Shown here: in pieces, positions 12,926 to 25,817 of the stretch | How positions within the stretch are numbered: the stretch's first letter is position 1 | How the letters are laid out: the number at the start of each line of letters is the position of its first letter | NCBI GenBank assembly: GCA_949752795.1 | Contig: OX457075.1 | Span: forward strand, 620,001 to 684,000 | Length of the DNA stretch: 64,000 nt | Source of the DNA: Hyperoodon ampullatus | Taxonomy: Eukaryota > Chordata > Mammalia > Artiodactyla > Ziphiidae | Direction of reading: 5' to 3' | Translations under genes and position numbers: made by a program | The notes under the pieces: model-generated | Seen by the model: only the letters and a program-made list of their open reading frames with translations | What the model was told of the DNA's origin: nothing | Databases searched by the model: none

Positions 12926-13444
12926 TGGGTTGTTTTCTCTTTTCTTTTTCATACATGTCATCTTTTTCAGCAGAAGTGTTTGGCTAATATTGGGAAGTAA
13001 CACAAGTAAGAAAGGGTATGATAAGATTCCTTGGACCTTCTTGTTTCTTAAAAAAAGCAACACTTTCTTTCTGTGTTAGAAGTAAGTTCAGATTCAAATG
13101 GAAAGCATGGCCTCCGGACCTGTTAACACCTTCACTTAGTCTTGGATGTGACCAGTAGCACAGAATTCTGGTGGAACTCAGTAAGACTCCAAATGGGTTC
13201 CAAATAAACATGTCATGGAAAGCACACCATAAACAGGGTGAAAATTAGATGTGAATGGGGCAGCAGGAATGGTGACAGACACACATATTGCACATGTCTC
13301 CTCTGCTCATGCGTATATTTTATTGTCCCATAAACTTTACTTACAGAACGCAAGTTCAAAGATAAAATCATTAAGAATATTAAGACAGCAATATCAGAGC
13401 ATGAAACCAAGCAAGTGTGGGGCCCTTCTGAGCTTGGTTCATCT

Positions 13445-13667
13445 GGGACTTGATAAACTGGTAAAACAGCCAAGGCTGTGAGATACCCACACCATGTCAG
13501 TGACAGGAGTCCAAGCTACAGATATTGAAGGGGCCCTCAATGCCACTCAGGCACTGAAAGCCCTGTCACTGAGAATGAACCAAAATATAAATTTAGGAGG
13601 ATAATTTATGGACACTTAGGACTTTGGATTTTTAACCCACAATAACAAGAAAACTTCATTTCAAAAG
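13445..13667 (+). repeat. Direct repeat pair, copy 2
   Basis: Partner of 11631-11853, same orientation. An old antisense L1 fragment begins about 15 bases after this copy, so its right edge may have been cut by that insertion. Confidence 0.85.
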
Positions 13668-13682
13668 AAAGTGTGAGGTCTT

Positions 13683-14165
13683 CAAGTTTGCTTTGGTTAT
13701 TGAGGGTCCTTTGTGGTTACATATCAATTTTGGAGTCGTTTCTTCTATTTCTGCAAAAATAGGGGATTTTTATAGGCATTGTATTAAATCTGTAGATAGC
13801 TTTGTGTAACATGAACATTTTAACAATACTTCATGAACATGGGACGTCTTTCCATTTATTTATGTCTTCCTTAATTTATTTCAGTACTGCTGTAGTTTTC
13901 AGTGTACAAGTCTTTCATGTCTTTGGTTAAGCTTATTCCTAAGTATTTTATTCTTTTTGATGGTATTGTAAATGTAATTGTTCTCCTAATTTCTTTTTCA
14001 GATTGTTCATTGTTAATGTACAGAACTGCAAGTGATGTGTGTATGTTGATTTCATATTCTGCAAACAAACTTTGCTAAGTTGGTTTATTCTAATAGATTT
14101 TTTGTTCTAATAATTTTTTTGTGAAATATTTAGCATTTTCTACATCTTTTTCAATAGTTTCCCTT
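13683..14165 (-). mobile_element. Old L1 ORF2 fragment (LINE), antisense
   Basis: On the minus strand this reads as diverged L1 ORF2 from the reverse-transcriptase region. The open segment at 13871-14068 contains [20 protein letters not shown] followed by YTENY, which parallels the IKYLGI segment of the younger L1 at 49290-49360. The fragment is 5'- and 3'-truncated and carries frameshifts. Confidence 0.8.
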
Positions 14166-15940
14166 TCAGCCTAAGTTTATCCTTAAATCTAGGGGACATT
14201 TTGACCTCCATCTTAGGCTTTCATCTTATTTCTCAACTTATTCAGAGTCTTAGTTAGTTAGTGTTCTCCTTATTGTTTGCCACTTTGGAGAATCCAACAA
14301 AATGTTCTACTCAAGGTGAGACCTCTTTTCTCTTCCACTCTGAACCTGAATATCACTTATTACTTAATTCATTCTCTTAGAAGGTAGCATTCAAAGTTTA
14401 ATGGGTGATCTTTCTTAAAGGAGGTCAATATGCTCACCGAACTCAAGACCTCTGGTGAGTTGTGTCAAGTGCATAGGAATCATATTAACTTGTTGGCTGT
14501 TAGCACCCCTGGAAACATTTCTAAAGTGACATTTGAGATTGATATTCAGGTTTATTGGGCACCACATTAAAGAGTTTAACAAAATAAGAGTAGGCTGGTC
14601 TTTCCTAAAGCAGGGTTTATTCAAGGGTGACCTTGTAGCCACCTGCATCAAGCTCATCCTCGTTGAGTCATTGAGTGCCCTCAACCCCCCTAAACTGTAA
14701 ACTCCTTATAGACAAGAATTATGTTTTATAGCTCTTGTTCCCCTTCCCTATACCTAAACATGCCTGGAATAGAAGGTTCCTCTACGAAAATGTGTTGCTT
14801 TAGTTTAAACTACATTAAGTACATTTATGTTCATTTCCCACTGGGAAAGGAGGATACATTCCACAGGATTCAAATATCAAACCTTTAAACTTCCTTGAGC
14901 CCAAGATATATAAATAGTTACATAACTATCCTCCCTCTATACAACTCTAAGATGATCATATCAAAGTATGGTCATTAATTGTTTTTAACTGCACACAGGT
15001 AATAAGCAAAGTGAAAGGAACTTCTTCCACCAAAGTAAAGGCCAAAGTTCAAAAAGTCAAATTAATATGGGATTTGTTACTATCCTAAATAGTAAAGAAC
15101 ACTTACAAGAAATATCACAGTGCTGGTTGCTATTATCATCTTTTCATTTTCCATTACTGTTGTTTATATTATCTTCATGGGATTTCACTGAAGTTATCAA
15201 GTTTTTTTATAGTCAAATTAAAAAACAAAATGCCTTGAAATGCCAATACAAAGAAAAATGAGTCAGAATACGAAAAAATGTTTTAGACAAGTTGACAACA
15301 TATATTCTTTACTCATTTCGCTTTTTGAGACAAGTTCCATCTTATTCACACCCACATGTACAATACACTGAATAAAATACAACCCCATCACTCGATGGTG
15401 ATAAAAAAAGGAAAGACAAGCTGGTTCCAGAAAATTCCTCTATTCCTATTATCTTGTTGCATCTGGCAAAAAAGAGCATTTTGAAATATTCTCTAAAGTT
15501 TTGTATTTTATTTGATAATAATTTGCTTATTTATCTCAATGTAAATATTAAAAATGCATGAGAAATATGTTACATTTGGCATTTGACTATTCCTATCTAT
15601 TTCCTTAATCTTTCCTTTGCCTTCTATGATGATCTTTTGGGATAGACAGCACATACCACTCTCATACACCTCAGACTCTACAGCCGCATACACATGCAAA
15701 ATAGCTTGTGGGGGGATGTGTTAACATACACTTGGTTGAGGCAGGAAGGCTGTAGAGTACATCGTTTTTACACCACAATATTTCAAGTGTTTTTGGAAAG
15801 TAACCCTAGTTTGAGTGCAAGTTCCATCGATTTATCAAATGCATTTCAGGTATACCTAGGTATATCCAGTCAAATGGTAAGGCTATATTGCTGGGAGACT
15901 ATTTACATGAGCAAGTGAAAATAAATCAGTGAAAGAATAT
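14166..15940. other. Unique AT-rich sequence, nothing recognised
   Basis: No convincing exon, RNA gene or nameable repeat was seen. Short open frames at 14415-14684, 15067-15261 and 15694-15918 show no supporting signals. Confidence 0.4.
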
Positions 15941-15944
15941 ATTA

Positions 15945-17310
15945 TAACCAAGAGTCAGATATAATAGGTCAATCAAGTAGAATGTAGATCCCAGAAACAT
16001 ATCCACACATATAAGGACAATTTATTGTTCAACAGAGGTGCAAAGCCAATTTTGAGGAGAAAGGATAGTCTTCTTGACAAATGGTGCTGGAATCATGTAG
16101 TACATGGATATAGTCCCTAGGTAGCCATATGCAAAAGTATGACCTTTGATCCTTACTTCACACCATATAAAGAATTAACTAAATGTAGATCAAAACATAA
16201 ATCTCTAAAACGTGGACAAAATCTTTTTGACCTTGGGTTAAGCAAAGATTTCCTAGAGATGACACCAAAAACAAGATCCATAAAAGAAAAAAAGTGATAA
16301 ATTGGGTTTCATCTTTGGAAGCCATTATTAATAAAAGAAAAGCCACAGGTTGGAAGAAAATATTTACAAATTATATACCTGAAAAGACTTGTGTCTCTAA
16401 AATGTATAGAACTCTCAAAACTCAGTAATTAGAAAAAAAATTAAAAATTAACAATATGGGTAACAATATTAAAAAAGAGATCCTTCCAAGGAGGTGTACG
16501 GATGCAAATAAGCACATGAAGTTGCTCAATGTAATCAATTATTAGCTAAATGAAAATGAAAGTCCCAGGAGATACCACTACACACCTATTGAATGGATAA
16601 AATTAGAAAAGTCCAACCACACCAAGTATTGGTGAGGCAGTGTAGGAACTGCAAGTCTTTTACACTGCTAGTGGGAAGGAAAAGAGTACAGTCACCTCAG
16701 TCAACAGTTTCTCTGTTTCCTTATCAGTTGAACATACACCTACCTTATGATCCAGCCTTTCTTCACCTAGATGTTTATGCAAGAAAAATGAAAGCATATG
16801 TTCATACAAAGACTTGTACATGGATCATCATAGCATCTTTATTTTTAATAGACAGAATTGAAACAACCTCGAGCACCCATCAACAGGTGAATGAATAAAT
16901 ATTCTGTGGTATACCCATACAGTGAAACACTACTCAGCAAAATAAAGTGATAAACTATTGATACCCACAAAAATATGAATTACTCTCAAAATAATTACAT
17001 TGAGTGAAAAAAGCCAGATAAAAGAGTCCTCACTCTGTGAATCCCTTTATATAAATTTCTAGAAAAATGCAAACACATCTATAACGAAAGAAAGCATATC
17101 AGTGCTCACTTGGGGATGTTGAGGGGTGGAATGTGAGGAAAAAAAGGGGCTTTATGAATGAGGCATAAACACTTGCAAGTGATGGATATGTTCCTTTTCT
17201 TGATTGTGTTGGCAGTTCCATGGGTATATGCATATTTCAGAACTTAAATTGTGTTTTTAAGTATGTGCAGTGTACTGTGTCTGTTCTATTTAACAGAGTC
17301 ATTTAAAAAA
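15945..17310 (+). mobile_element. Old L1 3' fragment (ORF2 C-terminal part and 3' UTR)
   Basis: The order of features matches the 3' third of an ancient mammalian L1. It has a segment like the GACAAATGGTGCTGGAA region, then AAGCCACAGGTTGGAAGAAA, then CTATTGAATGGATAAAATTA. After these come the CCTTATGATCCAGCC region (Y-D-P-A), a CACCCATCAACAGGTGAATG region, and a 3' UTR. Many stops and indels show long decay. Confidence 0.8.
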
Positions 17311-17875
17311 GGCTAAGAACAGACGTTTGTCTCCACAAATAAATGTAATGAAGAACAGAAAAGTCAACTACAGTATGATCTCTGTCAGCTGAATTTTCCT
17401 GTAGTTTATTTCCTCAAAAACTATATCCCAGTTCTTAAAAGAGATGGGACTCTTAATAAATGGTTAAAGAAACCGGCAAAGCCATCAGCAGGGTGAGCTC
17501 CAGCTACTTTTCAATTGTGAGACATTAGGTTCACGGTGCAGACATGCTAGGGTGTTTGTTCTTCCAGCCCAATATTTTAGAGAGGATATGAAACACCCCC
17601 GTTAAATGCCTTCAAGTGATGGCCAGAGTGGAGTTTGGAGAATGATGTCTGTGATCTTTAATATGGTTATGCCTTTGTAAAGAGTCTCACTCAGAATTTC
17701 CAGGGTAATTTTGGAGTCTTTTTGTTTGTTTGTTTTTTGGATGATATATATGTCTAACTCACCTCAAGAATATATCCACATAGACTTGAAGTTAGGGACC
17801 AGCTGGTGTAAATTTGTGTGGTTATCTCCTGACCTAACCTTTTAGCTTCTTTTTGTTCCTTGATTGTAGTTAAGC
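17311..17875. other. Unique sequence, nothing recognised
   Basis: AT-rich sequence with no repeat or exon that I can name. Confidence 0.4.
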
Positions 17876-17879
17876 TTCA

Positions 17880-18235
17880 TCTTGCCTCAGGGCCTTTGTA
17901 GTCACTGTTCCCATGTTTTGGAAATATTATTTCCAGAAAAATTTTCTATAAATGATTCCTTTCTATTCTTTGGCACTCATCTCTTAAAGATATATTTTTT
18001 CCTTGATTGTCCTACTAGCCTAACTCAGTCCCAATTTATCAGATTACCTTACTTCTTTCACAGAATAATAATCAAAACAAATATTATCTTTGGTATCTCT
18101 TTGTATTTAGATGAACTTCTTCCCGAAGAACTCAAGCCCCACCGTGACAGAGGTTGTTACCATTCTTATCCCTTATTCTGGGTCTTAGAACTGTGTCTGG
18201 CATGTAGTAATCACTCGAGGTCTGTTGACTGTGTA
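17880..18235 (+). mobile_element. L2 LINE 3' end
   Basis: Succession typical of the L2 3' end in sense orientation: a CTTGCCTCAGGGCCTTTG segment, a CTCATCTCTTAAA segment, and a final ACTGTGTCTGGCATGTAGTA followed by a TGTTGACTG-like end. Diverged, without coding capacity. Confidence 0.6.
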
Positions 18236-19435
18236 AACAATATGTGAGTAGACGAACAGATTTGGAGTTATTTGAGGTCGTTCTTAATGGTGGCTGGTGT
18301 TGGTGATTAAATTAAAATTGTAGGTTTTAGAGTTGGAAGTGATCTTGCTGAGTCTCAGAGTTATGGCAAAACTCTCCCTACTGTAGCATCCCTGACAGAT
18401 TATCAAGTCTGAGCTTGAATAACTGTATATGAAAGACCCTAACCAGGGCAACCTCCTAGCTTTCTTCAAGCAGATCACAACCTTCAATGGGAGTTTGCTC
18501 CCTATTATTCAGCTGTAATTAGGAGAAAATGGTTTGATTTACCCAGAATCATCTTCTCTCAGTCTCCTTGCTCTAGTTCCTAGAGAATATACAGGACAGA
18601 GTTTCCTCTAAATTACATCTTTTTGGGTTTGCATTCCCGCTGGTAACAAAATAAGCATCATGCTATTGCAAAATTCCCCTTGATTGTCTGCACTTGTTGC
18701 TACATTCCTTGTTAGTGTTTAGAAATAATTTGTCTTAATGTTCCACATTATAATAGATGGAGTACAGAAATAAAAGAGATCTCAGGGTTATGTCATGAGC
18801 AATCAGACAGATATTTTCACTTACCATTTTAATGTATTTAATGCTGACACTGTGAGGAATTGAACAGTATAGTCACTGAGTTATTGCCATTGCTGAAAAA
18901 AATGTATTTATGGTGAAATTTATGGTAACTTTGAAAGCATTAGCTGATGGGGGAATTGTCAGCTACATCTTAGATCTCTGAGCATTTCTCAAAAAGTTGT
19001 GATACGAAACACCTCTGCCTTTTCTTGTATTTCTGTTATGTTCAACTACTTCACAAAAAGCATTCTTCATATTCCTGAAATAATGATGGGCTTAGTTGAG
19101 ATTCTTTTGGGTCCTAAGAGACCAACATGTGAGCATAATAACATCGAGTTACACAGAGCCTGGATGTTTGGCTCCAGACTGAAAACCCCATGGAGTTGTT
19201 TTTTCACATCTCTTCACCAATGTGTATGAATGGGAGAAAACCAAAAGTTCTGGTTTGTTTGATCAAGAGGAGCCACACTCCTTTTACTTTTGCTGTGACA
19301 AACAAAGGGGTGTAAAATATCTGAAAAGAGCCTCTTAGGGTTTGGTAGAATGCTTAAGTGGGATGTAGAGAATATACAACAAAAATAAAAGCAAGTGAGT
19401 ACTGCTGGCAAACTTTTTCAAGGACAGCTAACAAA
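18236..19435. other. Mostly unique sequence
   Basis: Nothing supported as a gene. The segment 18320-18520 has the feel of a very old interspersed repeat (TAGAGTTGGAAGTGATCTTG on the plus strand), but I cannot name it with confidence. Confidence 0.4.
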
Positions 19436-19439
19436 ATAA

Positions 19440-19712
19440 TAATAATAGTAACAACAAGAGTAAGATTTATTTTAAAAGACTTAAGAGTGACATGGATTCC
19501 TAACCACTCTACATGTATTAACTCCACACCACAGCTCTGTACAATGGGTGAGGTTATTAGGCCCTTGTTTTTCAAAGAGGAAGTGAAATACAAAGAAGTA
19601 CCACTCCTGAAATCCCACCACTAATAAGTGGTGGAGCTGGCTGAAAAAGATCCAGGCAAATTAATTTCAGAGTTAGTGCTCTTAACCAGTAGGTTATGTA
19701 CCACAGGTAATA
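19440..19712 (-). mobile_element. MIR SINE, near full length
   Basis: In reverse orientation the whole MIR order is present. It runs through ACATGTATTAACTC, an AATGGGTGAGGTTATTA segment, AAGAGGAAGTGAAA, a CCCACCACTAATAAGTGG segment and AGTGCTCTTAACCAGTAGG (the tRNA-like head). It is old and diverged but long for a MIR. Confidence 0.75.
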
Positions 19713-21109
19713 TTTGCACATTTTGAAATCACTTTACAGATACGATTTTTACCCCTAACGTACACAGGGAGTACCCAGGGAATTTGGCATTATAATTATT
19801 TTTACTTCTTTGCCAACAATCTGTTAACTTTTGGCAGTTCAGTATCCTTTCCCAACTTCTTAAAAATTCAGCCTACAATCCAAAAAAAAAATAAGGGCTA
19901 GTGAAAATAAATGTCTTGTAAATCCAGTTCAGAGAGCAACTAAAAACTAAGTCCCCCAAGGATGTAAAAGAGAAAGCAAAAGAATGAGACAAGAAGCCCA
20001 AACCCTATGATTAAGCTCCACGTTGTTAGGTAAAGGGGCATTTAATTAATGCTTCTTTAATACCTTGCACACAGAGGCATGGCTCTACAGAAGCCAAGGA
20101 GTCTCCCTTTCATCACTGATTCATGGTATGCTTCTGGCAAGGTCACTTCCTTCTTTGAACCTCAAAGCTTTTCATCAATACAGTGAGGGTAATGGAACAA
20201 GGTTAGCTCTCACAAGCCAACACTCATGCTCTCTCATGTTTCCTGTGAGTCTAGGTAAGTGCCGAATGTCTTTAACATGACAGATTATATTTATTCTTAA
20301 CCATTTCTCTTCTCCTGATTTTTACATAATTTCTAATACATAGTAGAATAGTATAAAAGAAAACATACCACACTGAAAAGTAACTGATACACTAACTTTC
20401 CATTCTCATTTCGCTTCCAATTCAGCCAAAAGCCTTCTGTAGAATTCTGATGCAGACAATGAAAACACACTCTAAGTGTTCCAAAGTCTTTTCCATATTT
20501 GGTAGCCCTGTGATTTCCATTGGGAGAACTATCTTGGACTGTCATCTGAAAATCTATTAAAAAGAAATTAAGTAACAGGAATTCATATCAATGGTATTGG
20601 AGAAAGAAATTCTTGAACTTATCTTACTGTGTGAACCTTCATCCATGTACAAAATCAACAAGAAAGGCTAAACTTTAAAGGCAACATATTCCCACGAATA
20701 GAAGAGAAAACATAATACAACTAATATACAATGCTAACATTATGTACATACACATATATACAAGTGGTCTTGAAATATATTCCCAGATATTAATTGGATT
20801 AAAGTTTGGGGCAATAAAGCATTTTTTCTCATAGAGAACGTTATTCTTTAAGGCACATACAGACACACATATCTGCCCCGCTGGCCTCTCACAGTTTCAG
20901 TTGATTCCAGTCATGTCCCCAGTTCATTTCCCCATATATTTATTCTCAGATTAGTGATTTTTGAATAGGTGTTCATCTCATTAGAAATACCTGTACCATG
21001 ACTGCAGAATACTCAGATTTCTTTTTGGCATTTGGTGGCATTTGATGGGGAAAGTGATAAGTTGTATGACAGGAGAGGTACAAGGTGAACCTTAGAATAA
21101 CTAAGACTT
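19713..21109. other. Unique sequence, nothing recognised
   Basis: AT-rich sequence without supported features. Short open frames here are not accompanied by splice or polyA signals that form a consistent model. Confidence 0.4.
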
Positions 21110-21341
21110 TATGCATAGTTCTTTTTTTTTGTTTTGCGTTATGCGGGCCTCTCACTGTTGTGGCCTCTCCCGTTGCGGAGCACAGGCTCCGGACGCGCAG
21201 GCTCAGCGGCCATGGCTCACGGGCCCAGCCACTCCGCGGCATGTGGGATCTTCCTGGACCGGGGCACGAACCCGTGTCCCCTGCATCGGCAGGCGGACTC
21301 TCAACCACTGTGCCACCAGGGAAGCCCTATGCATAGTTCTT
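21110..21341 (-). mobile_element. CHR-type tRNA-derived SINE with 14-bp target-site duplication
   Basis: The reverse strand reads GGGCTTCCCTGGTGGCACAG, then a GAGAGTCCGCCTGCC segment and CGGGTTCGTGCCCCGG (B-box-like), ending in an A-rich tail (a T-run at 21122-21130 on the plus strand). The element at 21124-21327 is bounded by perfect 14-bp direct repeats TATGCATAGTTCTT at 21110-21123 and 21328-21341. Low divergence and intact duplications indicate a fairly young insertion. Non-autonomous, presumably mobilised by L1. Confidence 0.95.
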
Positions 21342-22105
21342 AATCCCAAAAGGAAAAGATAAGGATAGCAGCGAAAGTCATTGGAATAAAGGACCTCTCA
21401 AATGAATCAGCATTAGGAGAATTCATTGGTTACTGACTGTCCAGTCGGTTTAGGTTATAGAGTATTCTTGAGTGACTGCATCACTTTATGAAAGGATCTA
21501 CCTAACTATAGATTTCTTTTGCTTGGATTAGTTTATATGGCAATAATATGCATAAAGAATGGCAATTGTGAATTCGTGCCTTCCCCAAATTGAAGACAAT
21601 CGTTAAGGTACAAGTTTACCCAAGACTGCAAATGATTTATCCATACTATACTAACTGAGACTGTGTCTTACCATTCTTGTTTGTTAAAGGAGATAACAAG
21701 GCTAACTTTGAGTAGAGTAAGAGCAGGATACTTAGAAAATACTTTCAGGTTAAATTTTGTAAACAAAGTTCAGTGTTTACCCGCCAAAAGCAAATCAGCT
21801 CCTTTAGTACTGCAGGAAATGCCTTCATAGTTTTTCACTGCCACTAAAGGAATTTAAAACACCTGTTGGATATATTCCCTCCTAGAATGCCATTTGTACA
21901 CATATTCCTAATAGGACCTGTTATTTTAAATGCAAACTCATATTATAAGGCTCAGAATTGATACTCAGTATTTTTAGTGATCACATGGTTTAGGGTTATC
22001 AGATTTGGGCTCAGACTTGCATTTCAAGCATTGCTATCTGGGCTTGTTAAATGATTTCCTTGCAACCAGGAAAAATGTTTATCTGAATCAAAAGTCCAAT
22101 TAAAG
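21342..22105. other. Unique sequence, nothing recognised
   Basis: AT-rich; no feature supported. Confidence 0.4.
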
Positions 22106-22109
22106 AAAT

Positions 22110-22320
22110 GTGATAGTGGTTGATGAAGCAGACTAGCATAGGAGCTAGGGCAATTATGGACAAGTTACATTTAACCTCTCTGTGCCTCAGTGTCTTCCTC
22201 TGAAACTGAGTTTTTTCATCAATGGGGATAAATACTGGTACAAATCTGACAGAGTTATTGTAAGAAATGAAGGAGTTCACAAATTTCCTAAAGACTTAAT
22301 GTTTGACTTGTCATTACTAA
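22110..22320 (+). mobile_element. MIR SINE
   Basis: Matches the MIR middle and 3' regions in order: GACAAGTTACATTTAACCTC, TCTGTGCCTCAGTGTCTTCC, AATGGGGATAAATACTGGTA and GAGTTATTGTAAGAAATGA. Diverged; ends before a recognisable tail. Confidence 0.75.
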
Positions 22321-23270
22321 ATGCTGGTAATTATTAGTAAATCAATATCCCTCTATTATTTATTATATCAAAATAATAATGATAAAGGCCTGTTATTTTA
22401 GTAGTTCTATTTTTTGGTCATATAGTTTAGACTAACTCATATTGTTTAAATGTGAAACCGAGAAGAAAAACAGTTTTGTATTGTTTTTTTAACCTGGTCA
22501 AGAACCCAAATCACCTGATTCAGATATGTTTCTAACTTGGCAGCTGCTTTGAATCTGTCACAGCCAGAGAAAGCTTAATGTCTCAGAAAGTGACAGCCTT
22601 GTATTTGTGTAGTATAAAAAAGAACATACATGCTAGGTAAGATATATACCCCTTATCCTAGTCATGCCACATAGAGTGCAAAACTCTTCCTGCTGGGTAC
22701 AAACATTGTGATCCAGAGCCTGCCATTGCCCATTATCAGGAGCAGGAAAGCATAAGAACCATTTGTGTTTGCCCTTAAGTTAGTCTACAACAGAGAGACT
22801 GTCAAACAGCCTCTGATAGTACCCTCCCACTGGACAACCTTCTGTGCTCTTTTGAGCATGCTCAGATGGAGTCTGCCATCAGTGTGGTGGGAGTTCACTT
22901 CGCTTCAAGTGTGTCCACGTTGAAGGGTGAAATTAACAAATACTAACCAAATTTGTGGCTGTCCAAACTAGGAAAATACTTAAACAATCAGGACATGAAG
23001 AATCAGGCAAATACTCTTTTGGCGTCAACCCAATAAAAAAGCTTCTTGGTGAGAAAAAAGTTGCCAAAGATGAAAGCCCAGAATAGTGCTACTGTAGCCT
23101 AACCACAGTGTCAAAGCAAATAACACACATACACACAAACGCAAAAGGAAGCCATCTTCACACCAATCTGCCAAAGTCCTTTATGGGTCTTCAAATTGAG
23201 CAGATTAGGTAGGTTGATGGTTGTCCTTTATGGACTGGGTCCACCTAACAAGACTGGTTACTAACAGAAT
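22321..23270. other. Unique sequence, nothing recognised
   Basis: AT-rich; no supported gene or nameable repeat. Confidence 0.4.
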
Positions 23271-23274
23271 ATCT

Positions 23275-24050
23275 CTGTTTTGTCATTTAATAGACATCCC
23301 AAACTTAATATACCTTGCAATCAAATACACACATAGTCACTCATGCTTTTCCTGTAGACTTTCCAAAACAGAAAAGGGCAGCTCCATTCTTCCTGGTGCT
23401 CAGTTGCAAAATGGGATTCATCTTTGACATTTTTCTTTCTCTCTCCGTTCACGTCCAATACAGAAGCAAACTGTGTCAGCCCTATCTTTGAGATAGAACC
23501 AGAATTTGACAATATCTTGATTTTTCCACTATTACCACTCAGGATTAAGATTTCGTTGTCTGTCATCTTAATTATTATCCCTCTGAAATGTGTCCTTAAC
23601 ACAGTGGCCAGAGGACCCTTTGAGAATCTAAGTCAGAAGAATTATGTGACTTCAGTGTCTTCCCCTTCATCATAGTTGAAGCTGAAGTTCTTAAAATGCT
23701 GGAAAGTTGCTACATGATTACCCTCCACATTATATATTTGATCTCATCTCCTCCACCTCTACTCCTTGCTCACTCTTTTCCAAACACCATATATCTTTTG
23801 TCCTTGATATTCAACAAGTATAGTAGGCAGAAATTTTCACTTGCTGTTCTCTTTACCTGATCTGTTGCTCTCTTTACTATCTACAATACTCATCCACTCA
23901 CTCTTTTAGGTCTTTTCTCAAATATCACAGTCTCCATTATGAGGCCTTGCTTGGATTCCCTGTAATAACCTGCAGCCCCACTAATACACCCTACCTCCTT
24001 AGAAGCCTCCCTTCTGCTGTAGAATCTGTTGAATGAATGAATGGAGTGAG
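23275..24050 (+). mobile_element. L2 LINE, ORF 3' part and 3' end
   Basis: The sequence follows the L2 consensus order over nearly 800 bp. It has AATAGACATCCCAAACTTAA, an AAAATGGGATTCATCTTTGA segment, TCTTTCTCTCTC followed by CGTCCAATACA, and AACACAGTGGCCAGAGGACC. Toward the end come CTCCCTTCTGCTGTAG and TGTTGAATGAATGAATGG. The frame is broken many times. It is unusually long for such an old element in a short window. Confidence 0.7.
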
Positions 24051-24339
24051 CTATGTGTAATTTCCAAAAAAATAAACATAAACCATAAACACTCATTGAG
24101 AGACGGGTTCAGGGTATAAAGAATAAAAGAAGTGTAAATTCAGGCCTTACCATTCACCATCCATTCCCTCAGGGTTCTGCTATGGTGTATCTTTGAATAA
24201 AAAACACAATTTGATAAGACTACTAAATAGCTTAAATTTGTTAGAATCCCAAACCTTTTATAGTAGAAATGTGATAAAAATTGTGTCAGAGGTTCTCAAC
24301 AAATTGAAGCCAAAAAAATATAAAAACAATTATACACCA

Positions 24340-25616
24340 TGATGAAACGGGATTTGTGTCAGGTATGTAAGGCTGGTTCACCATTTGAAAATTAATTAAT
24401 ATATACCATCCAAGACAAAAAAGGAAAACAAAAACATATAAATACATGCAGAAGACGCATGTATTTATTTAAATCCAGCGTGCACTCATGAGAAAAACTC
24501 TCAGTAGACTAGGAATGGAGAGGGACTTTCTTAACTTGATAATTACGATCTACAAGAAAACCAATAGCTAACATCATACTTACTGGAGAGAAACTCAATG
24601 CTTTTCCTCTAAGATTAAGCACAAGGCAAGTATGTCTTTCTCTGTTATAACTTTTCAATATTGTGCTGCAAGTCCTTGCTAATGCATAAGGCAAGAAAAG
24701 GGAATAAAATGTGTATAGATGAGAAGGAAGACATAAAGCTGTCTTTGTTCACAGGTGACATGATCATCTATGTAGAAAAAAAGAGTTGACCCAAAACTCC
24801 TGTAACTAGTAAGTGATTATAGCAAGGTTGCAGGACCAAAGGTTAATATACAAAAGGCAATTGCTTTCCTATATACCAATAATGAACAAGTGGAATAGGT
24901 TACAAAAAACCCCACACTATTTACAATAGCACTGCCGGAAATGTAATACTTCAGTATAAATCTAATAAAATAAGTTCAACCTCTATAGGAAGAAAACTAT
25001 AAAAACGTGATGAATTAAGTCAAAGAATAACTAAATAAATGGAGAGATATTGCATGTTCATGAATAGGAAGACTCGATATTATCAAAATGTCAGTACTTT
25101 CTGACTTAATCTATAGAAATTCAGCGCAATTCCAATCAAAATCCCAGCAAGTTATTTTATGGATATTGGCAAAATGATTCTAAAGTCCATATGAAGAGGT
25201 AAGAGACCCAGAATAGCTGTCACCTCATTGAAGAAGGACAAAGTTTAAAGAATGACACTACCCAGCTTGAAGACTTATTATGAAGGTGTGGTAATCAAGA
25301 CAGGGTGCTATTGGTGAAGGAACAAATAGATCAATGGAACAGAATAAAGAGTCCCAAAATAGACCCACATAAATACAGTCAACTGATCTTTGGCAAAAGA
25401 ACAAAGGCAATACAATGGAACAAAGATAGTCTTTTCATCAAATAGTGCTGAAACAACTGGATGTCTATAGTAAAAAAAAATCTAGGCACAGAATTTATAA
25501 CCTTCATAAAAATTAACTCAAAATGAACCACAGACCTAAATGTAAAACACAAAACTGTAAAACTTCCAGAAGATAACATAGGAGAAAACCTAGATGACCT
25601 TGGGTATGGCAGTGAC
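24340..25616 (+). mobile_element. Old L1 ORF2 fragment, part 1 (interrupted by a SINE)
   Basis: Diverged L1 reverse-transcriptase-to-C-terminal region in sense orientation. It has CACCATGATGAAACGGGATT (the segment before the conserved G-F-I-P-G stretch), AAGCTGTCTTTGTTCACAGG and TCTTTGGCAAAAGAACAAAG, in the order seen in the younger L1 at 48680-50000. It continues after the CHR SINE at 25617-25817. Numerous stops and indels; no coding capacity. Confidence 0.8.
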
Positions 25617-25817
25617 TTTTTTTTTTTTTGCATGGGCCTCTCACTGTCGCAGCCTCTCCCGCTGCAGAGCATAGCCTCCAGAAGCACAGGCTCAGCAGCC
25701 ATGGCCCACGTGCCCAGCTGCTCCACGGCATGTGGGATCTTCCCAGACCGGGGCATGAACCCGTGTCCCCTGCATTGGCAGCCGGATTCCCAACCACTGT
25801 GCCACCAGGGAAACCCA
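25617..25817 (-). mobile_element. CHR-type SINE inserted in an old L1
   Basis: Reverse-strand CHR element: GGTTTCCCTGGTGGCACAGT head, TTCATGCCCCGGTCTGGG B-box region, and a T-run at the left (the A-tail). Flanked by short direct repeats containing GACTTTT at about 25614-25620 and 25818-25824. It splits the L1 fragment 24340-25975, so it is younger than that L1. Confidence 0.9.

Noticed and set aside
21085..21362. GC-rich open frames on both strands near 21.1-21.4 kb
   Set aside because: They are translations of the CHR SINE; the same peptides recur at 25.6, 26.5 and 53.0 kb.
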